Below, one piece after another: positions 18,125 through 25,507 of a stretch of DNA of 64,000 bases. A program made the position numbers and the translations under genes. The stretch comes from Bacillota bacterium (GTDB taxonomy: Bacteria > Bacillota > UBA4882 > UBA8346): positions 10,973 to 74,972 of the forward strand of contig JAEYRN010000088.1 of assembly GCA_023435565.1 (NCBI GenBank), read 5' to 3'. Positions within the stretch are counted from its first letter, which is position 1, and the number at the start of each line of letters is the position of its first letter. Below the pieces are notes generated by a model. The model had not been told where the DNA came from. It did not search any database and saw nothing but the letters and a program-made list of their open reading frames with translations.

Positions 18125-18207
18125 ATAAGTTGAATTAAATTCATTAATCTTTTCATCAGCTCCGGCTTTAGGGAGCTGATGCATTTTTGATATTTAATTC
18201 AACTTAT
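18125..18207. repeat. nested double-hairpin element 2
   Basis: Outer arms ATAAGTTGAATTAAAT (18125-18140) and its complement (18192-18207), 16 bp perfect, enclose inner arms CATCAGCTCC (18154-18163) and GGAGCTGATG (18172-18181) with an 8-base loop. The geometry matches element 1 while the stem sequences differ. Confidence 0.85.
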
Positions 18208-18210
18208 TTA

Positions 18211-19314
18211 TTAATCTTTCTTCCCAACCAAAGCCGGTCTTATTTCCCAGCGAATCCCTTCCGGATACCATATTTTAAATTCAGCTTCCGTACCCCTTAA
18301 TGAAAACCAACCAAGGCCTGCCACTGCCAGATCATTATTGGGGGTTAACCGAATTATTGCTTCTTTCCATTTTAACTTGGATGCGCATTTTTTGCATTCC
18401 TTCCCCATCCACGAAGGGCCGGTTGTCAAAAACTCGCCTATTTTGGAATTATCAGTCCGATGGATTGGTAACTCTGGAGAAATAAAGCTGAGTAAAACAG
18501 CTTCCTTCTCCCCCAGTTGGGCTATACCAAAAAATTTACCAACAATCATTCCTTTTCCAGGTTTAAATCCCCATAGTTTATGACCCAACTTAAAAGTTGA
18601 AACCAATTCACTGGCGCATTCGAGACAGAGTAAATCGCCTAATCGATCTCCCGGAGCCATACCCGGAGTATCGATTAAAGTATTTCGCCCCTTTAAAATA
18701 CTCCAATTACTTAAGCCGAGAGTTGTTCCGGGATATTTTGACACTGTAGGAAGCTGCGAAGATTTTTCAGCTGCCAGCATTTTTTTAATTAAAGAGGACT
18801 TTCCAACATTGGTCATTCCCAATAAACCAATTCGAGCGCCGGGTTGAGTTGCTTTCTTGATCTCTTCTAAGAGTATTGCCACGCCATTTCCCTTGAGCCC
18901 GCTTGTTAAAATTAGTTTTATCGGTTCCTTAATAAACTTGTCTTTTAAATATTCTTGAAGATATTCGATTATTTCCGGATGTTTAGTTCGTTCCGGCGCC
19001 AAATCAAGCTTATTAAGGACAATAAGATAGGGCTTATCAGATATCCATTCGGACCAGGCCGGCAAAGTACCGGTCAGATCCGAGAAATCGGCCACAATTA
19101 CTAATAATTGGCTTAACTCGACCGCTTTTCGAATATTGTTTTCAATTTGTTCCGGGTTTAATTGTATATTTCCCGTTTTTCCATAGTGGGTCATTTGGTA
19201 GCATCTTTGACAAACCTGGCTTTTACTACGAACCGACTCCGGAATAAATCCCGGTTTATTTGGATTAGTGCTTTGCATCACACAGCCACAACCACGGCAA
19301 TATTCAACGGTCAT
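18211..19314 (-). CDS. yqeH: ribosome biogenesis GTPase YqeH (circularly permuted)
   Basis: Assembly factor for the 30S subunit. The 367-aa protein opens with a treble-clef zinc finger (Cys6, Cys9, Cys35, Cys38). GTPase motifs then appear in permuted order: G4 NKLD at 101-104, G1 GMTNVGKSS at 166-174 and G3 DTPG at 215-218, the hallmark of YqeH/YlqF-type GTPases. A C-terminal domain with a further CKKC follows. It overlaps yqeG by 4 bases, so the two are coupled, matching the Bacillus yqeG-yqeH-aroE order. Confidence 0.95.
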   Translation of the reverse strand: MTVEYCRGCGCVMQSTNPNKPGFIPESVRSKSQVCQRCYQMTHYGKTGNIQLNPEQIENNIRKAVELSQLLVIVADFSDLTGTLPAWSEWISDKPYLIVLNKLDLAPERTKHPEIIEYLQEYLKDKFIKEPIKLILTSGLKGNGVAILLEEIKKATQPGARIGLLGMTNVGKSSLIKKMLAAEKSSQLPTVSKYPGTTLGLSNWSILKGRNTLIDTPGMAPGDRLGDLLCLECASELVSTFKLGHKLWGFKPGKGMIVGKFFGIAQLGEKEAVLLSFISPELPIHRTDNSKIGEFLTTGPSWMGKECKKCASKLKWKEAIIRLTPNNDLAVAGLGWFSLRGTEAEFKIWYPEGIRWEIRPALVGKKD

Positions 19315-19817
19315 TTTAAAAAACCTTTCTTCCGAAATCGCTTGATAACCAAACGTTCAATTTGTCGGACGGCTTTCGTACTTACAAACTCGGTGGAACT
19401 AAGCGGAGGGGTCCAGATAGTATAGAGTTCCATCCGATTGCCCCCTAAAATGTCAGTAAATAATTGATCGCCAACCACCGCAGTTTCCTCAGGGCTAGTA
19501 CCCATTATCTCTAAAGCCTTTCGAAATGGTGTTTTGCGTGGTTTTACGGCATTAGATACGTAGGGAACCTTTAAAACCTGTGCCACAGCTTCAACCCGCC
19601 GTTCGAGTGCATTTGAAAGAATACATAATTTAAAGCCTTTATCCTTAAAACGGGAGATCATATTAATCACTTCTGAGGACAATGTATCTTTCTTCCACTC
19701 AACTAAGGTATTATCTAGGTCAAAAATAATTCCCTTGATCCCGGCCCTTTCTAATTCTTCCAGGTCAAGTTCTAAAATTGATTGTGCCTGAAATTTGGGA
19801 CATAATTTTTTGAGCAT
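19311..19817 (-). CDS. yqeG: YqeG family HAD phosphatase
   Basis: A 168-aa HAD-superfamily protein. It has FDLDNTL with Asp33 and Asp35 in motif I, LCILSNA as motif II, KPRKTPFRKAL as the Lys motif III, and VVGDQLFTDILGG as motif IV. That is a complete catalytic set, close to phosphatidylglycerophosphatase GEP4/PgpP-like enzymes. The physiological substrate in bacteria is unsettled. It overlaps yqeH by 4 bases and lies downstream of hslO by 23 bases, forming an hslO-yqeG-yqeH transcript. Confidence 0.92.
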   Translation of the reverse strand: MLKKLCPKFQAQSILELDLEELERAGIKGIIFDLDNTLVEWKKDTLSSEVINMISRFKDKGFKLCILSNALERRVEAVAQVLKVPYVSNAVKPRKTPFRKALEIMGTSPEETAVVGDQLFTDILGGNRMELYTIWTPPLSSTEFVSTKAVRQIERLVIKRFRKKGFLK

Positions 19818-19840
19818 CCCTGCCTCCTTACACCCATTAT

Positions 19841-20695
19841 TTATATTACTTCCGATCGTTCATAATGGTATATTTGATTGCAAAAATGACAACGTACTTC
19901 AATCCTTCCTTGCTCTATGATAATTCCTTCCAATTCATGATGACCCAAACTGAGTAAAGGACCTAAAAAACGCTCCCGTGAGCAGTCACATCGATACCTA
20001 AGATCAATCTTCTCTAATATCTTAACTTCGGATTCCCCGACAACTTCATTGATTAGTGCCGTAGGAGTTATACCCGAACTTAAGATAGTTGTAATCGGAG
20101 GCAATTGGTTTAGTTTTTCCTCCAAAAAATTAATTTTTTCCTCGGAAGCCCCGGGCATCAATTGGATAATTAGTCCACCGGACATTTTAACTGAGCCATC
20201 CTGACCAACCAGCACCCCTAAAGAAACAGCCGAAGGAGTTTGTTCCGATTTAGCAAAGTAATAGGAAAAATCCGCGGCTATTTCACCGTTTTGGAGTGGC
20301 GCTAATCCGTGGTAAGGATTTTTTAAACCATAATCTTTGATAACGGTAATTATTCCGGAACCGATTGCAGCTCCAACATCCAATTTACCAAACCGGTTTA
20401 AATTCAAGTCAACCTGAGGGTTATCCAGATAACCCTTAACCTCTCCCCGTAAGTTAGAAACAGCTAAAACGGTACCTAGAGGACCATCTCCGGAAAATTT
20501 AACTGTTAAACGATAAGGATTATTACTCATTGCTCCGGTAATCAAAGTTCCGGTTAATACTCTTCCAAATGCGGCAGTTGCGGTTGGCCAAGTATTATGG
20601 ATTTTACGGGCGGTTTCAACTGTCTCGGAAGAGAGAGCGGAATAAATCCTTACAGTACCATTACTACTGGTGGCAATTATTAAATGATCGTTCAT
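19841..20695 (-). CDS. hslO: redox-regulated chaperone Hsp33
   Basis: A holdase chaperone activated by oxidative unfolding. The 284-aa protein has the N-terminal Hsp33 fold (GTVLAVSNLRGEVKGY region near 85) and the C-terminal zinc switch: Cys236-x-Cys238 and Cys269-x-x-Cys272. All four zinc cysteines are present. ATG 20695 begins MNDHLIIATSSN. It is the first gene of hslO-yqeG-yqeH; its promoter should lie in the repeat-containing region upstream. Confidence 0.95.
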   Translation of the reverse strand: MNDHLIIATSSNGTVRIYSALSSETVETARKIHNTWPTATAAFGRVLTGTLITGAMSNNPYRLTVKFSGDGPLGTVLAVSNLRGEVKGYLDNPQVDLNLNRFGKLDVGAAIGSGIITVIKDYGLKNPYHGLAPLQNGEIAADFSYYFAKSEQTPSAVSLGVLVGQDGSVKMSGGLIIQLMPGASEEKINFLEEKLNQLPPITTILSSGITPTALINEVVGESEVKILEKIDLRYRCDCSRERFLGPLLSLGHHELEGIIIEQGRIEVRCHFCNQIYHYERSEVI

Positions 20696-20760
20696 CCCAA
20701 CAATCCTTATAAAAGTAGTCTTTCACCTAAAGAGTGACAATCGGTATTCTTAGATATCGG

Positions 20761-20812
20761 TCCACATCAACAATTAAAAAAGAAGTTGATGCGATCGACA
20801 AGCATTGATAGC
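20761..20812. repeat. dispersed palindromic element, copy B
   Basis: TCCACATCAAC (20761-20771) and the imperfect partner starting GTTGATG (20785) are followed by ATCGACAAGCATTGATAGC (20794-20812). The last block matches copy A at 14767-14785 in 18 of 19 positions. Confidence 0.7.
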
Positions 20813-20936
20813 TTTTCCTAAATCGTGCTCGTGCTCAGCGAAGCGGTGCTCGTAATCGTAATCATTTTTCAGATATGATACTTTAAACACCGTTCGATTA
20901 TTATTAAGTGCACGCACCCAATAATCAAATTTTAGA

Positions 20937-20977
20937 AGTTAAACCGGAACTCCACTTTTCGAAGTCCCGGTTTAACT
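20937..20977 (-). terminator. stem-loop downstream of mltG
   Basis: An 11-bp perfect stem, AGTTAAACCGG (20937-20947) with CCGGTTTAACT (20967-20977). On the minus strand it follows mltG by 33 bases and is followed by CTAAAATTT, a weak U-tract. Confidence 0.5.
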
Positions 20978-21009
20978 ATATTAATAATCAAATCACAATT
21001 TTGTTTCAA

Positions 21010-22116
21010 CTACTGCCGGTTACCTCGTTCGACCATTCTCTGGGCAATTAGATGTTGTTGATAAGTACTGCTAAAAACATGCCCACCGTCAGGCTTGGCC
21101 ACAAAATAAAGATAATCGACATTAGCCGGAGCCGCCGATGCTCTTATTGAAGCCAAACCGGGGTTGGCAATGGGTCCAGGAGGTAAACCGCTATAACGAT
21201 AAGTATTATATGGTGAACTAACCTCCAAATCTTTATAATAGAGGCGCTCCTTATGTTTTCCCAGAGCATATTGAACGGTAGCGCATGATTGTAAAGGATA
21301 ACCTCGTCTTAATCGGTTATAAAAAACACCGGCGATTATCGGCCGTTCATCCGCTTTTTTAGCTTCTTTTTCAACAATCGATGCGATAATAACTATTTCA
21401 CGTTTTTGCAACGGGGTTACGACGCCGACTTCTGCTTCAAAAACTTCCTCAAACCGTTTCAACATTTTAGTAATAATCTCTTCTTCAGTGGTATTAAGGC
21501 TAAAATCATAAGTATCCGGAAACAACAACCCTTCCGGTATACCTCGCCACTCTTCGCCTACAATCCCGCTGATGAATTGTGTATCTTTAATAAGCGCCAG
21601 AAAACGGTCGCGGTTTGCCAAACCCTTGGTTGAAAATAAGGTGGCTACCTCTGTTGAAGTCAGTCCCTCCGGAACAGTTATCCTAATTTGACCCGGAATC
21701 CCCCGTCTTAATTCTTTAACGATTTGAAACAGGTTCATCCCCGGCCCTAACTGACACCTTCCCGCTTTAACCATTCGTTTTTTAGAGTTTAAGCGGATAT
21801 AAATTTCAAAAGCCATTCCACTACGAATAATTCCGCGTGCATGTAACTGGGACCCGACTTGGCGTAAGGATGTCCCATAAGGAACCTCAAAAATCTGTAA
21901 TTGAGCCGAACCAGGATCAACCGGGAAAAAATTCCAAAAAAAAGCTGTCAGAAAAATAACAATAAAAACAGCCGAAATGATAATTCCACCCCCGAACCGA
22001 GGGTGGTCTTGCCAAAACTTCAGTCGAAAAATCTTTGTAAAAAAACTATTCGAATCAAATCTGATTATTGATAAACCATTGTTGTTTCTTACCCAAGAGG
22101 TTATTTTTTGACGCAC
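21010..22116 (-). CDS. mltG: endolytic murein transglycosylase MltG
   Basis: Membrane-anchored lytic transglycosylase that terminates nascent glycan strands. The 368-aa protein has a cytoplasmic N terminus, one membrane helix near 41-63 (IIISAVFIVIFLTAFFW), a LysM-like region (VPYGTSLRQVGSQL), and the YceG catalytic domain with FPDTYDF, the catalytic Glu region IVEKEAK, YNRL and SPYNTYRYSGLPPGPI. Length is typical. It ends the ruvX-DUF1292-mltG series, the same order as in Bacillus (yrrK-yrzB-yrrL). Confidence 0.94.
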   Translation of the reverse strand: MRQKITSWVRNNNGLSIIRFDSNSFFTKIFRLKFWQDHPRFGGGIIISAVFIVIFLTAFFWNFFPVDPGSAQLQIFEVPYGTSLRQVGSQLHARGIIRSGMAFEIYIRLNSKKRMVKAGRCQLGPGMNLFQIVKELRRGIPGQIRITVPEGLTSTEVATLFSTKGLANRDRFLALIKDTQFISGIVGEEWRGIPEGLLFPDTYDFSLNTTEEEIITKMLKRFEEVFEAEVGVVTPLQKREIVIIASIVEKEAKKADERPIIAGVFYNRLRRGYPLQSCATVQYALGKHKERLYYKDLEVSSPYNTYRYSGLPPGPIANPGLASIRASAAPANVDYLYFVAKPDGGHVFSSTYQQHLIAQRMVERGNRQ

Positions 22117-22172
22117 TCGAAAATCATCCTCCTGGTGAACATTATACTAGAAAATTCGTTCCCTGAAAATAC

Positions 22173-22460
22173 TTATTGTTCTTCCGGTCCTTCTTCATCT
22201 TCTTCGTACATGTCTTCCAATACTTCACAAACCTTGGCGAACTCATCATCATCTTCGATATCGACCAGGATTTCCTCACCAGCCTCATCAGTGTCAATTC
22301 TGAAGATTACCGCCTCTTCATCTTCTTCCTCTTGAGGTATTTCCGGGAGCATGACCGCATATTTTAAACCATTAACTTCCACCACATTTAAGAGGTTAAA
22401 ACGATGTTCATGCCCGTCTTCATCCACCAAGGTAATCCAGTTCGTTTCTTGTTCCGTCAT
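22173..22460 (-). CDS. DUF1292 (YrzB family) protein
   Basis: A 95-aa very acidic cytoplasmic protein with an early TLVDEDGHEHRF strand pair and YAVMLPE, then long Glu/Asp runs including VFRIDTDEAGEEIL. This is the DUF1292/YrzB pattern, of unknown function. It lies between ruvX and mltG, exactly the YrzB position in Bacillus. Strong positional and compositional support. Confidence 0.88.
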   Translation of the reverse strand: MTEQETNWITLVDEDGHEHRFNLLNVVEVNGLKYAVMLPEIPQEEEDEEAVIFRIDTDEAGEEILVDIEDDDEFAKVCEVLEDMYEEDEEGPEEQ

Positions 22461-22597
22461 AATTGCGCCTCCATTTTTTTAATAAATATATACACCATAT
22501 TAATCAAATTGACCTGTGTTTATTCCAAAGCTATTAATATCTTGGATATTTTACCCGTTCAGTTAATCTTAATTCTCTAAAACGTTAAAAGTAAATT

Positions 22598-23017
22598 TTA
22601 TTTCTTTCTCCGGGAGTCGAGATAATTTTGAAGAATAAACACAGCCGCAACTTGATCAATCTTTTGTTTCCTTTTTTTTCTTGATAGATCCGCTTCCAAA
22701 AGAACCCTTTCGGCAGCGACAGTAGAAAGCCTTTCATCCCAAAAAATTAAAGGAATATTGTTTTTTTCCTCTAACTTCCGGCTAAAAGCCCTGACCTTTT
22801 CCGCCATAACCCCTTCAGTGCCATTCATGTTTCTAGGAAGACCCACTACAATTCCTTCAACCGTTTCCTTAATGATTATTTCATTTAATGCTTGAATATC
22901 TTTCCCAAGGGAAGCGCTCCGTTCCAGAACCGAGTACCCTTGTGCAAAAAGCTCCAAAGGGTCGCTGAGCGCAATCCCGATTCGGCGTTGACCTACATCC
23001 AGACCCATCCATCGCAT
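22598..23017 (-). CDS. ruvX: Holliday junction resolvase-like RNase YqgF
   Basis: RNase H-fold nuclease; in E. coli it processes pre-16S rRNA 5' ends, and it is also annotated as a resolvase. The 139-aa protein has GLDVGQRRIGIALSDP near the N terminus with a catalytic Asp, the VGLPRNMNGTEG block, DERLSTVAAERVL with catalytic Asp, and DQVAAVFILQNYL with the last Asp. All acidic positions are present. It lies 13 bases downstream of the aldo/keto reductase gene. Confidence 0.95.
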   Translation of the reverse strand: MRWMGLDVGQRRIGIALSDPLELFAQGYSVLERSASLGKDIQALNEIIIKETVEGIVVGLPRNMNGTEGVMAEKVRAFSRKLEEKNNIPLIFWDERLSTVAAERVLLEADLSRKKRKQKIDQVAAVFILQNYLDSRRKK

Positions 23018-23030
23018 ATTGTTAGATACC

Positions 23031-23975
23031 TCAACATATTTTTAAACAAAATTCAGGGCAAATACGAGCGCAATAACCGCAACAAACACATTTGTCCCGA
23101 TCCACATGAACCCTGCCATTATTCAAGCTCAATGCTCCGAATTGACATTTGGTCAAACAACGGCCACATCCCTGACACCAACCAGCCACATGTAGAAACC
23201 GCTCTGTTTGACTTATTTCGGAAACTAAATCCGGCGGTGCAGGTAAACTCTCTAATAAAGCCAGGTTCGTTTTTATTTCAGCCAGCGATTGCATGCCGAT
23301 AGCGATGGAGTCAACACAATTCAAATCGGTAATAAACTTGATAGCCGCTGCAGCATCATTTATTAAATGACCGCCTGCCAACACTTTCATCCCATAGATA
23401 CCTTTCCCGAATTCTTTAGCGGTCCGAATTGCAGCCACCATATCCGCGACCGAACCGTCCCGGATTCCAATTCCTTCCCGGTTTATCAATGGATGAATGA
23501 CCTCAACCGCCGGTTCAGTCGCTCCCGCCCTTACTCCGGCAACAGTATGAGTGGAGATTCCAATCGCTTTTATAATTCCTTTGGCTTTTACCTCGGTTAA
23601 ATAATCAAGTGCCTCCCGGTGACCCTTTAATGAAGCAGCGTTCTCCATTTCATGCAAACAAAAAAGATCAATATAGTCCCGATCCAATTCCGTTCTGGCC
23701 TTTTCAATACTAGCTTGCATTTGGGCGGCGGTTATCGCATATGACTTGGTTGCTATAACCATTTCCGGATATCTCCGTATTGCCAACGCTATTGGGTGAT
23801 AAACACCATAAATTTCTGCGGTATCAAAAAAGTTAACCCCTAACTCATAAGCCTGACAAAATAAATCGGCTGCTTTCTCAGGCAAAAAATTTTTCTGATG
23901 AGGGCCAACAGTAAGGGTTCCAAAACAGAGCTTTGATACTTTTAAGTCAGTATATCCGAGATTTTTCAATTCCAT
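23031..23975 (-). CDS. aldo/keto reductase with C-terminal dicluster ferredoxin domain
   Basis: A 314-aa protein: a TIM-barrel AKR with Asp51 and Tyr56 (DTAEIYG), the Lys in VIATKSY near 77 and CLHEM as the fourth tetrad residue, followed by two 4Fe-4S motifs, CQGCGRCLTKC (about 269-279) and CVCCGYCARIC (about 297-307). This architecture is frequent in anaerobes; the substrate is unknown, and electrons may pass to ferredoxin. It sits between a baseplate-J-like gene and ruvX with short gaps. The locus normally holds alaS, so it is probably an insertion into the conserved cluster. Confidence 0.9.
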   Translation of the reverse strand: MELKNLGYTDLKVSKLCFGTLTVGPHQKNFLPEKAADLFCQAYELGVNFFDTAEIYGVYHPIALAIRRYPEMVIATKSYAITAAQMQASIEKARTELDRDYIDLFCLHEMENAASLKGHREALDYLTEVKAKGIIKAIGISTHTVAGVRAGATEPAVEVIHPLINREGIGIRDGSVADMVAAIRTAKEFGKGIYGMKVLAGGHLINDAAAAIKFITDLNCVDSIAIGMQSLAEIKTNLALLESLPAPPDLVSEISQTERFLHVAGWCQGCGRCLTKCQFGALSLNNGRVHVDRDKCVCCGYCARICPEFCLKIC

Positions 23976-23983
23976 TGTATCGC

Positions 23984-25507
23984 CTATTCTTGGCCTCCCG
24001 CAGGTAAAACTATTTTTATCTGAAAAGCATGATTAGGCAATTTTTGAGAATTGTTTTTGATGTTAATTTTAAAATGGGCTACTTCATTCTGCTGAGTCAA
24101 TAAATCCGTTACCTCATCTCTGGTCTTTCCTTTAATTAAATTTTTGATTTTTCCGGAGTCCAAGACTCCCTTGATCAAACCCTTCCCTTCCAGTTTCAAC
24201 CGGGCTTTATTAGTCGTAAATTCCCTGGGTTTGACCACCGTTAATGCTACTTGCTCATTTTTTCGTTGAAAACCTTGGGGAATACTTTCCTCAAACTTAC
24301 GGACCAGATATTTTAAAACATCATCCTTTAAAGGGGTTAAAACCGAAGTACGATAGTCAAGGGTAGTTTGAACTAGATCGCTTTCGTCCCCAATATCGGG
24401 CTCATTTCTAATTCTAATTATTTCCGTAAAGGCCAAATCAGAATGGTTAAGGTATTCCTTGCCGGTAAGGGCAGATACCTCCTCATTCCCTACCAACTGC
24501 ATTTGCCGCTTAGCCTCAATCTCCCCTTTTTTAACATCATTAAGAGTAACTACCGCAACTTTCTTATCAGATCCGTTTCTAGTAGGTGCGGAATTAATCA
24601 CCTTTAAAAAACGGCGATGTTTTCCATTCAGAGTCGATATGGCTTTGGCCGGTTGATTACCGATGGTCCCTTTCTTTTCGGCGGTAATACTCACTTGAGC
24701 GCGGCCGTATTCTTCACCTACGGCAATTCCGTCTTGATATTTGGTATACCGTTTTGGAACCAAAACATCCCGGTCAGTGAGAAATCCAACCCCGGCCTTT
24801 CCTATGGCGACGCTTCCTTTAGGTAGGACTATCGGTTGTCCGGTACTATTAATCAATGTAAGTATCCCAACCGCCGGAGTTACACCCACAATTTTCGAAC
24901 CGGTGGTAATGGTCTGTACCTTAATTTGGTTATCTTTTTCCAATAGTTTGGCAGGTATCTTACCCTCTAAAAGCTCTTGGGAGTTAAAAGCGGTTCCAAT
25001 TTGAGCGTCGGCGGAAAAATTAAAAGATTGTTCCTTAGGGTAGACAAGGATTACCGCCCGGGGTTGAAAAACCCACCAACAGGCTAGAATCAAACTAAAC
25101 ATTGAGATAATGATCGCAATCGGTAACCCGCCCTGCCATTGGGTCCATCCGAAGCCGGTCATTTCGTTTTCGGTCTCAGGAGAAGCGGCTATTTCAATTT
25201 TTGCCCTTTGATAAGCCGCCTCCGGTTCAACCCTGCCTTTAGAAAAAGGCAATTGGTTCTCCTTCAAAGTCGAAATCCCAATTTTATGGGCCAAACCTCT
25301 TAATACGACGTCATCCGTATTAATGACGATTTCTTTTTCCTCTTCTTCAGCATAAAATTTAAGGAGCCTTAAATTGACCTCATTATTAAGAATTGTTGCT
25401 TCTTCAGCCGCTTCAATAATTACTCGTTTTCCTCCGGCATCAATTAACTCCTTAACCAGGTTTTCAATTGTCAACCCCTCTGTAACCTTGATCTTCGTCG
25501 TACCCAT
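23984..25507 (-). CDS. single-pass membrane protein with a baseplate J-like extracytoplasmic region
   Basis: A 507-aa protein: a cytoplasmic N terminus (1-125), a membrane helix at about 129-150 (GLPIAIIISMFSLILACWWVF), then a large outside region with YPKEQSFNF, VPKGSVAI, the DGIAVGEEYGRAQVSITAEKKGTIGNQPA run resembling baseplate J/gp47 domains, and a C-terminal beta-rich module. There is no signal peptidase site. Similar proteins are annotated 'baseplate J/gp47' in Clostridia, but there is no phage context here. It is adjacent to a phosphatase-like membrane gene (0-base gap). Role unknown, envelope-related by inference. Confidence 0.55.
   Translation of the reverse strand: MGTTKIKVTEGLTIENLVKELIDAGGKRVIIEAAEEATILNNEVNLRLLKFYAEEEEKEIVINTDDVVLRGLAHKIGISTLKENQLPFSKGRVEPEAAYQRAKIEIAASPETENEMTGFGWTQWQGGLPIAIIISMFSLILACWWVFQPRAVILVYPKEQSFNFSADAQIGTAFNSQELLEGKIPAKLLEKDNQIKVQTITTGSKIVGVTPAVGILTLINSTGQPIVLPKGSVAIGKAGVGFLTDRDVLVPKRYTKYQDGIAVGEEYGRAQVSITAEKKGTIGNQPAKAISTLNGKHRRFLKVINSAPTRNGSDKKVAVVTLNDVKKGEIEAKRQMQLVGNEEVSALTGKEYLNHSDLAFTEIIRIRNEPDIGDESDLVQTTLDYRTSVLTPLKDDVLKYLVRKFEESIPQGFQRKNEQVALTVVKPREFTTNKARLKLEGKGLIKGVLDSGKIKNLIKGKTRDEVTDLLTQQNEVAHFKINIKNNSQKLPNHAFQIKIVLPAGGQE

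Larger units (their letters stand above)
20696..21009. other. 314-base gene-free region between mltG and hslO
   Basis: Contains dispersed element copy B (20761-20812), a low-complexity block GTGCTCGTGCTC/GGTGCTCG near 20824-20850, and a stem that may end the mltG transcript (20937-20977). No ORF is supported. Confidence 0.6.

Noticed and set aside
22108..22335. Ser-rich plus-strand ORF
   Set aside because: Reverse complement of the Glu/Asp codons of the DUF1292 gene.
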